From positions 620,001-684,000 of the forward strand of contig OZ059896.1 of the NCBI GenBank assembly GCA_964057225.1: a DNA stretch of 64,000 nucleotides, in the 5' to 3' direction. Below the pieces are notes generated by a model, which saw nothing but the letters and a program-made list of their open reading frames with translations, searched no databases and had not been told where the DNA came from. A program made the position numbers and the translations under genes. This document shows, piece after piece, positions 1 through 12,320 of the stretch; positions within the stretch are counted from its first letter, which is position 1; every line of letters begins with the position of its first letter. Source of the stretch: Auanema rhodensis. Its lineage: Eukaryota > Nematoda > Chromadorea > Rhabditida > Rhabditidae.

Positions 1-260
1 CCATGCACCAATATCAATAAAAATTTGTTTTTAGACTAATATGGACATGGGGAATCTAATTTTGAAAACCGCATCTCTTTATCTTTCACGTGAAGCGAGT
101 TACATACCAAGTGCACATCACGTGTACATTTAATTAGCATAAATTAAAGTTCACGTAAATTTCAAAGTCATGGTTACCATGCACCAATATCAATAAAAAT
201 TTGTTTTTAGACTAATATGGACATGGGGAATCTAATTTTGAAAACCGCATCTCTTTATCT

Positions 261-270
261 TTCACGTGAA
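261..270. other. Perfect 10-bp palindrome TTCACGTGAA (monomer 85-94)
   Basis: TTCACGTGAA reads the same on both strands and contains the CACGTG hexamer (E-box/G-box core). It is present in most monomers. It is altered to TTTACGTGAA in many right-hand copies, to CTTACACGTG-type copies in 7.9-14.2 kb, and to CACTTG at 9063, 12935, 14871 and 17159. The four 141-bp monomers lose its left part. Binding by any protein is not shown. Confidence 0.9.
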
Positions 271-292
271 GCGAGTTACATACCAAGTGCAC

Positions 293-300
293 ATCACGTG
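293..300. other. ATCACGTG octamer (monomer 117-124)
   Basis: This octamer matches the budding-yeast CDEI consensus RTCACRTG at every position and contains a second CACGTG core. The match is to a very short motif and the host is unlikely to be a yeast, so it is recorded as a pattern, not as a functional element. The 175-bp subfamily destroys it (TTACCTG), and a scattered variant reads CATGACGTG. Confidence 0.6.
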
Positions 301-304
301 TACA

Positions 305-324
305 TTTAATTAGCATAAATTAAA
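305..324. other. AT-rich inverted repeat, 7-bp arms and 6-nt loop (monomer 129-148)
   Basis: The arms TTTAATT and AATTAAA are exact reverse complements separated by AGCATA, so the segment could extrude as a small cruciform or fold as a hairpin. In the 175-bp subfamily one A is lost from the loop side, leaving both arms intact and the loop at 5 nt. Occasional copies break an arm (CATATAATT, for example 46265 and 49080). Confidence 0.75.
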
Positions 325-344
325 GTTCACGTAAATTTCAAAGT

Positions 345-357
345 CATGGTTACCATG
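345..357. other. Dyad CATGGT-T-ACCATG across the monomer junction
   Basis: Six-base arms flank a single central T exactly over the junction of two monomers in the phase used here. The centre GGTTACC is a BstEII-type recognition sequence. In the 175-bp subfamily the T before it becomes G, giving GGTACC (KpnI type). Right-hand variants with CCAAG or ATCATG break one arm. Confidence 0.8.
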
Positions 358-1056
358 CACCAATATCAATAAAAATTTGTTTTTAGACTAATATGGACAT
401 GGGGAATCTAATTTTGAAAACCGCATCTCTTTATCTTTCACGTGAAGCGAGTTACATACCAAGTGCACAACACGTGTACATTTAATTAGCATAAATTAAA
501 GTTCACGTAAATTTCAAAGTCATGGTTACCATGCACCAATATCAATAAAAATTTGTTTTTAGACTAATATGGACATGGGGAATCTAATTTTGAAAACCGC
601 ATCTCTTTATCTTTCACGTGAAGCGAGTTACATACCAAGTGCACATCACGTGTACATTTAATTAGCATAAATTAAAGTTCACGTAAATTTCAAAGTCATG
701 GTTACCATGCACCAATATCAATAAAAATTAGTATTTAGACTAATATGGACATGGGGGATCTAATTTTGAAAACCGCATCTCTTTATCTTTCACGTGAAGC
801 GAGTTACATACCAAGTGCACATCACGTGTACATTTAATTAGCATAAATTAAAGTTCACGTAAATTTCAAAGTCATGGTTACCATGAACCAATATCAATAA
901 AAATTTGTTTTTAGACTAATATGGACATGGGGAATCTAATTTTGAAAACCGCATCTCTTTATCTTTCACGTGAAGCGAGTTACATACCAAGTGCACATCA
1001 CGTGTACATTTAATTAGCATAAATTAAAGTTCACGTAAATTTCAAAGTCATGGTTA

Positions 1057-2816
1057 CCATGAACCAATATCAATAAAAATTTGTTTTTAGACTAATATGG
1101 ACATGGGGAATCTAATTTTGAAAACCGCATCTCTTTATCTTTCACGTGAAGCGAGTTACATACCAAGTGCACATCACGTGTACATTTAATTAGCATAAAT
1201 TAAAGTTCACGTAAATTTCAAAGTCATGGTTACCATGCACCAATATCAATAAAAATTTGTTTTTAGACTAATATGGACATGGGGAATCTAATTTTGAAAA
1301 CCGCATCTCTTCATCTTTCACGTGAAGCGAGTTACATACCAAGTGCACATCACGTGTACATTTAATTAGCATAAATTAAAGTTCACGTAAATTTCAAAGT
1401 CATGGTTACCATGAACCAATATCAATTAAAGTTTGTTTTTAGACTAATATGGACATGGGCAATCTAATTTTGAAAACCGCATCTCTTTATCTTTCACGTG
1501 AAGCGAGTTACATACCAAGTGCACATCACGTGTACATTTAATTAGCATAAATTAAAGTTCACGTAAATTTCAAAGTCATGGTTACCATGAACCAATATCA
1601 ATAAAAATTTGTTTTTAGAATAATATGGACATGGGTAATCTAATTTTGAAAACCGCATCTCTTTAACTTTCACGTGAAGCGAGTTACATACCAAGTGCAC
1701 ATCACGTGTACATTTAATTAGCATAAATTAAAGTTCACGTAAATTTCAAAGTCATGGTTACCATGAACCAATATCAATAAAAATTTGTTTTTAGACTAAT
1801 ATGGACATGGGGAATCTAATTTTGAAAACCGCATCTCTTTATCTTTCACGTGAAGCGAGTTACATACCAAGTGCACATCACGTGTACATTTAATTAGCAT
1901 AAATTAAAGTTCACGTAAATTTCAAAGTCATGGTTACCATGCACCAATATCAATAAAAATTTGTTTTTAGACTAATATGGACATGGGGAATCTAATTTTG
2001 AAAACCGCATCTCTTTATCTTTCACGTGAAGCGAGTTACATACCAAGATCACATCACGTGTACATTTAATTAGCATAAATTAAAGTTCACGTAAATTTCA
2101 AAGTCATGGTTACCATGCACCAATATCAATAAAAATTTGTTTTTAGACTAATATGGACATGGGGAATCTAATTTTGAAAACCGCATCTCTTTATCTTTCA
2201 CGTGAAGCGAGTTACATACCAAGTGCACATCACGTGTACATTTAATTAGCATAAATTAAAGTTCACGTAAATTTCAAAGTCATGGTTACCATGAACCAAT
2301 ATCAATAAAAATTTGTTTTTAGACTAATATGGACATGGGGAATCTAATTTTGAAAACCGCATCTCTTTATCTTTCACGTGAAGCGAGTTACATACCAAGT
2401 GCACATCACGTGTACATTTAATTAGCATAAATTAAAGTTCACGTAAATTTCAAAGTCATGGTTACCATGCACCAATATCAATAAAAATTTGTTTTTAGAC
2501 TAATATGGACATGGGGAATCTAATTTTGAAAACCGCATCTCTTCATCTTTCACGTGAAGCGAGTTACATACCAAGTGCACATCACGTGTACATTTAATTA
2601 GCATAAATTAAAGTTCACGTAAATTTCAAAGTCATGGTTACCATGAACCAATATCAATTAAAGTTTGTTTTTAGACTAATATGGACATGGGCAATCTAAT
2701 TTTGAAAACCGCATCTCTTTATCTTTCACGTGAAGCGAGTTACATACCAAGTGCACATCACGTGTACATTTAATTAGCATAAATTAAAGTTCACGTAAAT
2801 TTCAAAGTCATGGTTA
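1057..2816. repeat. Three-monomer segment repeated seven monomers apart
   Basis: Monomers at 1057-1584 and 2289-2816 share an ordered set of variants: a GAACC unit, then a GCACC unit with CTTCATC in place of CTTTATC, then a GAACC unit with ATTAAAGTTTG and GGGCAATC. The spacing is 1,232 bp, seven monomers. The next monomers (1585 and 2817) differ, so the shared tract is about 528 bp. The monomer at 1585 also carries GAATAAT in place of GACTAAT. Confidence 0.8.
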
Positions 2817-3696
2817 CCATGCACCAATATCAATAAAAATTTGTTTTTAGACTAATATGGACATGGGGAATCTAATTTTGAAAACCGCATCTCTTTATCT
2901 TTCACGTGAAGCGAGTTACATACCAAGTGCACATCACGTGTACATTTAATTAGCATAAATTAAAGTTCACGTAAATTTCAAAGTCATGGTTACCATGAAC
3001 CAATATCAATTAAAATTTGTTTTTAGACTAATATGGACATGGGCAATCTAATTTTGAAAACCGCATCTCTTTATCTTTCACGTGAAGCGAGTTACATACC
3101 AAGTGCACATCACGTGTACATTTAATTAGCATAAATTAAAGTTCACGTAAATTTCAAAGTCATGGTTACCATGCACCAATATCAATAAAAATTTGTTTTT
3201 AGACTAATATGGACATGGGGAATCTAATTTTGAAAACCGCATCTCTTTATCTTTCACGTGAAGCGAGTTACATACCAAGTGCACATCACGTGTACATTTA
3301 ATTAGCATAAATTAAAGTTCACGTAAATTTCAAAGTCATGGTTACCATGCACCAATATCAATAAAAATTTGTTTTTAGACTAATATGGACATGGGGAATC
3401 TAATTTTGAAAACCGCATCTCTTCATCTTTCACGTGAAGCGAGTTACATACCAAGTGCACATCACGTGTACATTTAATTAGCATAAATTAAAGTTCACGT
3501 AAATTTCAAAGTCATGGTTACCATGCACCAATATCAATAAAAATTTGTTTTTAGACTAATATGGACATGGAGAATCTAATTTTGAAAACCGCATCTCTTT
3601 ATCTTTCACGTGAAGCGAGTTACATACCAAGTGCACATCACGTGTACATTTAATTAGCATAAATTAAAGTTCACGTAAATTTCAAAGTCATGGTTA
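2817..3696. repeat. Ordinary satellite monomers
   Basis: Five 176-bp monomers alternate GCACC and GAACC starts with GGGGAAT, GGGCAAT or GGAGAAT in the variable segment. No block structure beyond the monomer stands out here. Confidence 0.85.
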
Positions 3697-4048
3697 CCAT
3701 GAACCAATATCAATTAAAATTTGTTTTTAGACTAATATGGACATCGGCAATCTAATTTTGAAAACCGCATCTCTTTATCTTTCACGTGAAGCGAGTTACA
3801 TACCAAGTGCACATCACGTGTACATTTAATTAGCATAAATTAAAGTTCACGTAAATTTCAAAGTCATGGTTACCATGAACCAATATCAATTAAAATTTGT
3901 TTTTAGACTAATATGGACATCGGCAATCTAATTTTGAAAACCGCATCTCTTTATCTTTCACGTGAAGCGAGTTACATACCAAGTGCACATCACGTGTACA
4001 TTTAATTAGCATAAATTAAAGTTCACGTAAATTTCAAAGTCATGGTTA
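3697..4048. repeat. Duplicated single monomer with the CATCGGCAAT variant
   Basis: Two adjacent monomers (3697-3872 and 3873-4048) appear identical by eye and are the only ones with CATCGGCAAT in place of CATGGGGAAT. This is the smallest-scale duplication in the window, a single monomer copied next to itself. Confidence 0.85.
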
Positions 4049-4752
4049 CCATGCACCAATATCAATAAAAATTTGTTTTTAGACTAATATGGACATGGGG
4101 AATCTGATTTTGAAAACCGCATCTCTTTATCTTTCACGTGAAGCGAGTTACATACCAAGTGCACATCACGTGTACATTTAATTAGCATAAATTAAAGTTC
4201 ACGTAAATTTCAAAGTCATGGTTACCATGCACCAATATCAATAAAAATTTGTTTTTAGACTAATATGGACATGGGGAATCTAATTTTGAAAACCGCATCT
4301 CTTTATCTTTCACGTGAAGCGAGTTACATACCAAGTGCACATCACGTGTACATTTAATTAGCATAAATTAAAGTTCACGTAAATTTCAAAGTCATGGTTA
4401 CCATGCACCAATATCAATAAAAATTAGTATTTAGACTAATATGGACATGGGGGATCTAATTTTGAAAACCGCATCTCTTTATCTTTCACGTGAAGCGAGT
4501 TACATACCAAGTGCACATCACGTGTACATTTAATTAGCATAAATTAAAGTTCACGTAAATTTCAAAGTCATGGTTACCATGAACCAATATCAATAAAAAT
4601 TTGTTTTTAGACTAATATGGACATGGGTAATCTAATTTTGAAAACCGCATCTCTTTAACTTTCACGTGAAGCGAGTTACATACCAAGTGCACATCACGTG
4701 TACATTTAATTAGCATAAATTAAAGTTCACGTAAATTTCAAAGTCATGGTTA
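4049..4752. repeat. Satellite monomers including the ATTAGTATTT type
   Basis: The monomer at 4401 carries ATTAGTATTTAGAC together with GGGGGATCT. The same pair of changes occurs in the monomers at 705 and 24289. The following monomer (4577) has GGGTAATC and CTTTAACTTTC, like the one at 1585. Confidence 0.85.
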
Positions 4753-5456
4753 CCATGAACCAATATCAATAAAAATTTGTTTTTAGACTAATATGGACAT
4801 GGGGAATCTAATTTTGAAAACCGCATCTCTTTATCTTACACGTGAAGCGAGTTACATACCAAGTGCACATCACGTGTACATTTAATTAGCATAAATTAAA
4901 GTTCACGTAAAATTCAAAGTCATGGTTACCATGCACCAATATCAATAAAAATTTGTTTTTAGACTAATATGGACATGGGGAATCTAATTTTGAAAACCGC
5001 ATCTCTTTAACTTTCACGTGAAGCGAGTTACATACCAAGTGCACATCACGTGTACATTTAATTAGCATAAATTAAAGTTCACGTAAATTTCAAAGTCATG
5101 GTTACCATGAACCAATATCAATAAAAATTTGTTTTTAGACTAATATGGACATGGGGAATCTAATTTTGAAAACCGCATCTCTTTATCTTTCACGTGAAGC
5201 GAGTTACATACCAAGTGCACATCACGTGTACATTTAATTAGCATAAATTAAAGTTCACGTAAAATTCAAAGTCATGGTTACCATGCACCAATATCAATAA
5301 AAATTTGTTTTTAGACTAATATGGACATGGGGAATCTAATTTTGAAAACCGCATCTCTTTAACTTTCACGTGAAGCGAGTTACATACCAAGTGCACATCA
5401 CGTGTACATTTAATTAGCATAAATTAAAGTTCACGTAAATTTCAAAGTCATGGTTA
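4753..5456. repeat. Two-monomer unit in two tandem copies
   Basis: The pair 4753-5104 is followed by 5105-5456. In each, a GAACC monomer ending GTAAAATTCAAAG is followed by a GCACC monomer with CTTTAACTTTC. The first member of the first pair also has CTTACACG, which its counterpart lacks. Confidence 0.8.
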
Positions 5457-6688
5457 CCATGAACCAATATCAATAAAAATTTGTTTTTAGACTAATATGG
5501 ACATGGGGAATCTAATTTTGAAAACCGCATCTCTTTATCTTTCACGTGAAGCGAGTTACATACCAAGTGCACATCACGTGTACATTTAATTAGCATAAAT
5601 TAAAGTTCACGTAAATTTCAAAGTCATGGTTACCATGAACCAATATCAATAAAAATTTGTTTTTAGACTAATATGGACATGGGGAATCTAATTTTGAAAA
5701 CCGCATCTCTTTATCTTTCACGTGAAGCGAGTTACATACCAAGTGCACATCACGTGTACATTTAATTAGCATAAATTAAAGTTCACGTAAATTTCAAAGT
5801 CATGGTTACCATGAACCAATATCAATAAAAATTTGTTTTTAGACTAATATGGACATGGGGAATCTAATTTTGAAAACCGCATCTCTTTATCTTTCACGTG
5901 AAGCGAGTTACATACCAAGTGCACATCACGTGTACATTTAATTAGCATAAATTAAAGTTCACGTAAATTTCAAAGTCATGGTTACCATGAACCAATATCA
6001 ATAAAAATTTGTTTGTAGACTAATATGGACATGGGGAATCTAATTTTGAAAACCGCATCTCTTTATCTTTCACGTGAAGCGAGTTACATACCAAGTGCAC
6101 ATCACGTGTACATTTAATTAGCATAAATTAAAGTTCACGTAAATTTCAAAGTCATGGTTACCATGCACCAATATCAATAAAAATTTGTTTTTAGACTAAT
6201 ATGGACATGGGTAATCTAATTTTGAAAACCGCATCTCTTTATCTTTCACGTGAAGCGAGTTACATACCAAGAGCACATCACGTGTACATTTAATTAGCAT
6301 AAATTAAAGTTCACGTAAATTTCAAAGTCATGGTTACCATGCACCAATATCAATAAAAATTTGTTTTTAGACTAATATGGACATGGGGAATCTAATTTTG
6401 AAAACCGCATCTCTTTATCTTTCACGTGAAGCGAGTTACATACCAAGTGCACATCACGTGTACATTTAATTAGCATAAATTAAAGTTCACGTAAATTTCA
6501 AAGTCATGGTTACCATGAACCAATATCAATAAAAATTTGTTTTTAGACTAATATGGACATGAGGAATCTAATTTTGAAAACCGCATCTCTTTATCTTCCA
6601 CGTGAAGCGAGTTACATACCAAGTGCACATCACGTGTACATTTAATTAGCATAAATTAAAGTTCACGTAAATTTCAAAGTCATGGTTA
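5457..6688. repeat. Satellite monomers, mostly GAACC type
   Basis: Seven monomers, most of them near-identical GAACC units. Isolated changes include GTTTGTAGAC near 6013, AAGAGCACATC near 6270 and CTTCCACG near 6596. No higher-order block was recognised. Confidence 0.8.
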
Positions 6689-7744
6689 CCATGAACCAAT
6701 ATCAATAAAAATTTGTTTTTAGACTAATATGGACATGGGGAATCTAATTTTGAAAACCGCATCTCTTTATCTTTCACGTGAAGCGAGTTACATACCAAGT
6801 GCACATCACGTGTACATTTAATTAGCATAAATTAAAGTTCACGTAAATTTCAAAGTCATGGTTACCATGCACCAATATCAATAAAAATTTGTTTTTAGAC
6901 TAATATGGACATGGGGAATCTAATTTTGAAAACCGCATCTCTTTATCTTTCACGTGAAGCGAGTTACATACCAAGTGCACATCACGTGTACATTTAATTA
7001 GCATAAATTAAAGTTCACGTAAATTTCAAAGTCATGGTTACCATGAACCAATATCAATAAAAATTTGTTTTTAGACTAATATGGACATGGGGAATCTAAT
7101 TTTGAAAACCGCATCTCTTTATCTTTCACGTGAAGCGAGTTACATACCAAGTGCACATCACGTGTACATTTAATTAGCATAAATTAAAGTTCACGTAAAA
7201 TTCAAAGTCATGGTTACCATGCACCAATATCAATAAAAATTTGTTTTTAGACTAATATGGACATGGAGAATCTAATTTTGAAAACCGCATCTCTTTATCT
7301 TTCACGTGAAGCGAGTTACATACCAAGTGCACATCACGTGTACATTTAATTAGCATAAATTAAAGTTCACGTAAATTTCAAAGTCATGGTTACCATGCAC
7401 CAATATCAATAAAAATTTGTTTTTAGACTAATATGGACATGGGGAATATAATTTTGAAAACCGCATCTCTTTATCTTTCACGTGAAGCGAGTTACATACC
7501 AAGTGCACATCACGTGTACATTTAATTAGCATAAATTAAAGTTCACGTAAATTTCAAAGTCATGGTTACCATGCACCAATATCAATAAAAATTTGTTTTT
7601 AGACTAATATGGACATGGGGAATCTAATTTTGAAAACCGCATCTCTTTAACTTTCACGTGAAGCGAGTTACATACCAAGTGCACATCACGTGTACATTTA
7701 ATTAGCATAAATTAAAGTTCACGTAAATTTCAAAGTCATGGTTA
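6689..7744. repeat. Six-monomer segment shared with 10385-11440
   Basis: The ordered markers GTAAAATTC (7195), GGAGAATC in the 7217 monomer, GGGGAATATAATT (7441) and CTTTAACTTTC (7645) recur at 10891, 10913, 11137 and 11341. Every offset is 3,696 bp, exactly 21 monomers. Flanking monomers (6513 and 7745 onward) do not match at that offset. Confidence 0.85.
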
Positions 7745-8448
7745 CCATGCACCAATATCAATAAAAATTTGTTTTTAGACTAATATGGACATGGGGAATC
7801 TAATTTTGAAAACCGCATCTCTTTATCTTTCACGTGAAGCGAGTTACATACCAAGTGCACATCACGTGTACATTTAATTAGCATAAATTAAAGTTCACGT
7901 AAATTTCAAAGTCATGGTTACCATGCACCAATATCAATAAAAATTTGTTTTTAGACTAATATGGACATGGGGAATCTAATTTTGAAAACCGCATCTCTTT
8001 ATCTTACACGTGAAGCGAGTTACATACCAAGTGCACATCACGTGTACATTTAATTAGCATAAATTAAAGTTCACGTAAATTTCAAAGTCATGGTTACCAT
8101 GAACCAATATCAATAAAAATTTGTTTTTAGACTAATATGGACAGGGGGAATCTAATTTTGAAAACCGCATCTCTTCATCTTTCACGTGAAGCGAGTTACA
8201 TACCAAATGCACATCACGTGTACATTTAATTAGCATAAATTAAAGTTCACGTAAATTTCAAAGTCATGGTTACCATGAACCAATATCAATAAAAATTTGT
8301 TTTTAGACTAATATGGACATGAGGAATCTAATTTTGAAAACCGCATCTCTTCATCTTTCACGTGAAGCGAGTTACATACCAAGTGCACATCACGTGTACA
8401 TTTAATTAGCATAAATTAAAGTTCACGTAAATTTCAAAGTCATGGTTA
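7745..8448. repeat. Monomers with CTTACACG, ACAGGGGG and CTTCATC variants
   Basis: Four monomers: a plain GCACC unit, one with CTTACACG (7921), one with ACAGGGGGAAT, CTTCATC and CCAAATGCAC (8097), and one with GAGGAATC and CTTCATC (8273). The ACAGGGGG type returns at 13377 and 13905, so this is a source or sister of the 13-14 kb cluster. Confidence 0.8.
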
Positions 8449-9328
8449 CCATGCACCAATATCAATAAAAATTTGTTTTTAGACTAATATAGACATGGGG
8501 AATCTAATTTTGAAAACCGCATCTCTTTATCTTTCACGTGAAGCGAGTTACATACCAAGTGCACATCACGTGTACATTTAATTAGCATAAATTAAAGTTC
8601 ACGTAAATTTCAAAGTCATGGTTACCATGAAGCAATACCAATAAAAATTTGTTTTTAGACTAATATGGACATGGGGAATCTAATTTTGAAAACCGCATCT
8701 CTTTATCTTTCACGTGAAGCGAGTTACATACCAAGTGCACATCACGTGTACATTTAATTAGCATAAATTAAAGTTCACGTAAAATTCAAAGTCATGGTTA
8801 CCATGCACCAATATCAATAAAAATTTGTTTTTAGACTAATATGAACATGAGGAATCTAATTTTGAAAACCGCATCTCTTTATCTTTTACGTGAAGCGAGT
8901 TACATACCAAGTGCACATCACGTGTACATTTAATTAGCATAAATTAAAGTTCACGTAAATTTCAAAGTCATGGTTACCATGAAGCAATATCAATAAAAAT
9001 TTGTTTTTAGACTAATATGGACATGGGGAATCTAATCTTGAAAACCGCATCTCTTTATCTTTCACTTGAAGCGAGTTACATACCAAGTGCACATCACGTG
9101 TACATTTAATTAGCATAAATTAAAGTTCACGTAAAATTCAAAGTCATGGTTACCATGCACCAATATCAATAAAAATTTGTTTTTAGACTAATATGGACAT
9201 GGGGAATCTAATTTTGGAAACCGCATCTCTTTATCTTTTACGTGAAGCGAGTTACATACCAAGTGCACATCACGTGTACATTTAATTAGCATAAATTAAA
9301 GTTCACGTAAATTTCAAAGTCATGGTTA
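8449..9328. repeat. Five-monomer module, copy 1
   Basis: Five successive monomers carry, in order: ATATAGACATG; GAAGCAATACC with GTAAAATTC; CTTTTACG; GAAGC with AATCTTG, CACTTGAAG and GTAAAATTC; and TTTGGAAACC with CTTTTACG. The third also has GAACATGAGG, which the other copies lack. The same order occurs at 12321 and 14257 and, in part, at 16897. Confidence 0.9.
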
Positions 9329-10384
9329 CCATGAACCAATATCAATAAAAATTTGTTTTCAGACTAATATGGACATGGGGAATCTAATTTTGAAAACCGC
9401 ATCTCTTTATCTTTCACGTGAAGCGAGTTACATACCAAGTGCACATCACGTGTACATTTAATTAGCATAAATTAAAGTTCACGTAAATTTCAAAGTCATG
9501 GTTACCATGAACCAATATCAATAAAAATTTGTTTTTAGACTAATATGGACATGGGGAATCTAATTTTGAAAACCGCATCTCTTTATCTTTCACGTGAAGC
9601 GAGTTACATACCAAGTGCACATCACGTGTACATTTAATTAGCATAAATTAAAGTTCACGTAAATTTCAAAGTCATGGTTACCATGCACCAATATCAATAA
9701 AAATTTGTTTTTAGACTAATATGGACATGGGGGATCTAATTTTGAAAACCGCATCTCTTTATCTTTCACGTGAAGCGAGTTACATACCAAGTGCACATCA
9801 CGTGTACATTTAATTAGCATAAATTAAAGTTCACGTAAATTTCAAAGTCATGGTTACCATGCACCAATATCAATAAAAATTTGTTTTTAGACTAATATGG
9901 ACATGGGGAATCTAATTTTGAAAACCGCATCTCTTTATCTTTCACGTGAAGCGAGTTACATACCAAGTGCACATCACGTGTACATTTAATTAGCATAAAT
10001 TAAAGTTCACGTAAATTTCAAAGTCATGGTTACCATGAACCAATATCAATAAAAATTTGTTTTTAGACTAATATGGACATGGGGAATCTAATTTTGAAAA
10101 CCGCATCTCTTTATCTTTCACGTGAAGCGAGTTACATACCAAGTGCACATCACGTGTACATTTAATTAGCATAAATTAAAGTTCACGTAAATTTCAAAGT
10201 CATGGTTACCATGAACCAATATCAATAAAAATTTGTTTTTAGACTAATATGGACATGGGGAATCTAATTTTGAAAACCGCATCTCTTTATCTTTCACGTG
10301 AAGCGAGTTACATACCAAGTGCACATCACGTGTACATTTAATTAGCATAAATTAAAGTTCACGTAAATTTCAAAGTCATGGTTA
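9329..10384. repeat. Satellite monomers between modules
   Basis: Six monomers. The first has TTTTCAGAC and the third GGGGGATC, an order that returns at 17425-17952 after a later copy of the five-monomer module. Shared flanks suggest that the copied tract was longer than the module alone. Confidence 0.8.
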
Positions 10385-11440
10385 CCATGAACCAATATCA
10401 ATAAAAATTTGTTTTTAGACTAATATGGACATGGGGAATCTAATTTTGAAAACCGCATCTCTTTATCTTTCACGTGAAGCGAGTTACATACCAAGTGCAC
10501 ATCACGTGTACATTTAATTAGCATAAATTAAAGTTCACGTAAATTTCAAAGTCATGGTTACCATGCACCAATATCAATAAAAATTTGTTTTTAGACTAAT
10601 ATGGACATGGGGAATCTAATTTTGAAAACCGCATCTCTTTATCTTTCACGTGAAGCGAGTTACATACCAAGTGCACATCACGTGTACATTTAATTAGCAT
10701 AAATTAAAGTTCACGTAAATTTCAAAGTCATGGTTACCATGAACCAATATCAATAAAAATTTGTTTTTAGACTAATATGGACATGGGGAATCTAATTTTG
10801 AAAACCGCATCTCTTTATCTTTCACGTGAAGCGAGTTACATACCAAGTGCACATCACGTGTACATTTAATTAGCATAAATTAAAGTTCACGTAAAATTCA
10901 AAGTCATGGTTACCATGCACCAATATCAATAAAAATTTGTTTTTAGACTAATATGGACATGGAGAATCTAATTTTGAAAACCGCATCTCTTTATCTTTCA
11001 CGTGAAGCGAGTTACATACCAAGTGCACATCACGTGTACATTTAATTAGCATAAATTAAAGTTCACGTAAATTTCAAAGTCATGGTTACCATGCACCAAT
11101 ATCAATAAAAATTTGTTTTTAGACTAATATGGACATGGGGAATATAATTTTGAAAACCGCATCTCTTTATCTTTCACGTGAAGCGAGTTACATACCAAGT
11201 GCACATCACGTGTACATTTAATTAGCATAAATTAAAGTTCACGTAAATTTCAAAGTCATGGTTACCATGCACCAATATCAATAAAAATTTGTTTTTAGAC
11301 TAATATGGACATGGGGAATCTAATTTTGAAAACCGCATCTCTTTAACTTTCACGTGAAGCGAGTTACATACCAAGTGCACATCACGTGTACATTTAATTA
11401 GCATAAATTAAAGTTCACGTAAATTTCAAAGTCATGGTTA
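10385..11440. repeat. Six-monomer segment, partner of 6689-7744
   Basis: This is the second copy of the tract marked by GTAAAATTC, GGAGAATC, GGGGAATATAATT and CTTTAACTTTC. It lies 21 monomers downstream of the first, with unrelated variants between them, so this is a transposed or conversion-derived copy or a remnant of a longer duplication. Confidence 0.85.
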
Positions 11441-12320
11441 CCATGAACCAATATCAATAAAAATTTGTTTTTAGACTAATATGGACATGGGGAATCTAAT
11501 TTTGAAAACCGCATCTCTTTATCTTTCACGTGAAGCGAGTTACATACCAAGTGCACATCACGTGTACATTTAATTAGCATAAATTAAAGTTCACGTAAAT
11601 TTCAAAGTCATGGTTACCATGAACCAATATCAATAAAAATTTGTTTTTAGACTAATATGGACATGGGGAATCTAATTTTGAAAACCGCATCTCTTTATCT
11701 TTCACGTGAAACGAGTTACATACCAAGAGCACATCACGTGTACATTTAATTAGCATAAATTAAAGTTCACGTAAATTTCAAAGTCATGGTTACCATGCAC
11801 CAATATTTATAAAAATTTGTTTTTAGACTAATATGGACATGGGGAATCTAATTTTGAAAACCGCATCTCTTTATCTTACACGTGAAGCGAGTTACATACC
11901 AAGTGCACATCACGTGTACATTTAATTAGCATAAATTAAAGTTCACGTAAATTTCAAAGTCATGGTTACCATGCACCAATATTTATAAAAATTTGTTTTT
12001 AGACTAATATGGACATGGGGAATCTAATTTTGAAAACCGCATCTCTTTATCTTACACGTGAAGCGAGTTACATACCAAGTGCACATCACGTGTACATTTA
12101 ATTAGCATAAATTAAAGTTCACGTAAATTTCAAAGTCATGGTTACCATGAACCAATATCAATAAAAATTTGTTTTTAGACTAATATGGACATGAGGAATC
12201 TAATTTTGAAAACCGCATCTCTTCATCTTTCACGTGAAGCGAGTTACATACCAAGTGCACATCACGTGTACATTTAATTAGCATAAATTAAAGTTCACGT
12301 AAATTTCAAAGTCATGGTTA
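11441..12320. repeat. Monomers with ATATTTATAAAA and CTTACACG
   Basis: The monomers at 11793 and 11969 share ATATTTAT in place of ATATCAAT plus CTTACACG. This type recurs at 13201, 13729, 13905 and 14081. The monomer at 11617 has GTGAAACGAG and AAGAGCAC. GAAACGAG is otherwise a right-hand variant first seen again near 29660. Confidence 0.8.

Larger units (their letters stand above)
177..352 (+). repeat. Representative complete 176-bp monomer
   Basis: This copy is close to the consensus. In monomer coordinates it carries an A/T-tract region at about 15-32, a GGACATGGGG segment around 43-52 that is the most variable spot in the array (GGGG, GGGA, GGGC, GGGT, GAGG), a CCGC core at 69-72, a perfect TTCACGTGAA palindrome at 85-94, GTGCAC at 111-116, ATCACGTG at 117-124, an AT-rich inverted repeat at 129-148, TCACGT at 151-156 and GGTTACC spanning the end and the start of the next unit. 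The first bases split monomers into GCACC and GAACC types. No frame in the consensus stays open for a meaningful length. Confidence 0.95.

Noticed and set aside
293-300. Functional yeast-type CDEI centromere element
   Set aside because: The octamer fits the consensus, but no CDEII/CDEIII arrangement follows and a hundreds-of-copies satellite is not a point-centromere structure. It is kept only as a motif observation.
177-352. Mammalian-type CENP-B box
   Set aside because: No stretch fits the NTTCG....A..CGGG pattern in the consensus on either strand.
1542-1724. Antisense 60-codon open frame, with near copies at 25654-25836, 27062-27244, 33923-34105 and 39095-39277
   Set aside because: It is the reverse strand of the satellite. 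The CTA at monomer 36-38 normally reads as a TAG stop on that strand. The frame opens only where this triplet is mutated (GAATAAT at 1618, GACTCAT at 25731 and 27139, GACTGAT near 34000 and 39172). No family match, start context or conservation supports a gene.
6689-11440. A 21-monomer (3,696 bp) higher-order repeat
   Set aside because: Only about six monomers match at that offset and the monomers on both sides do not, so a full 21-monomer unit is not supported.
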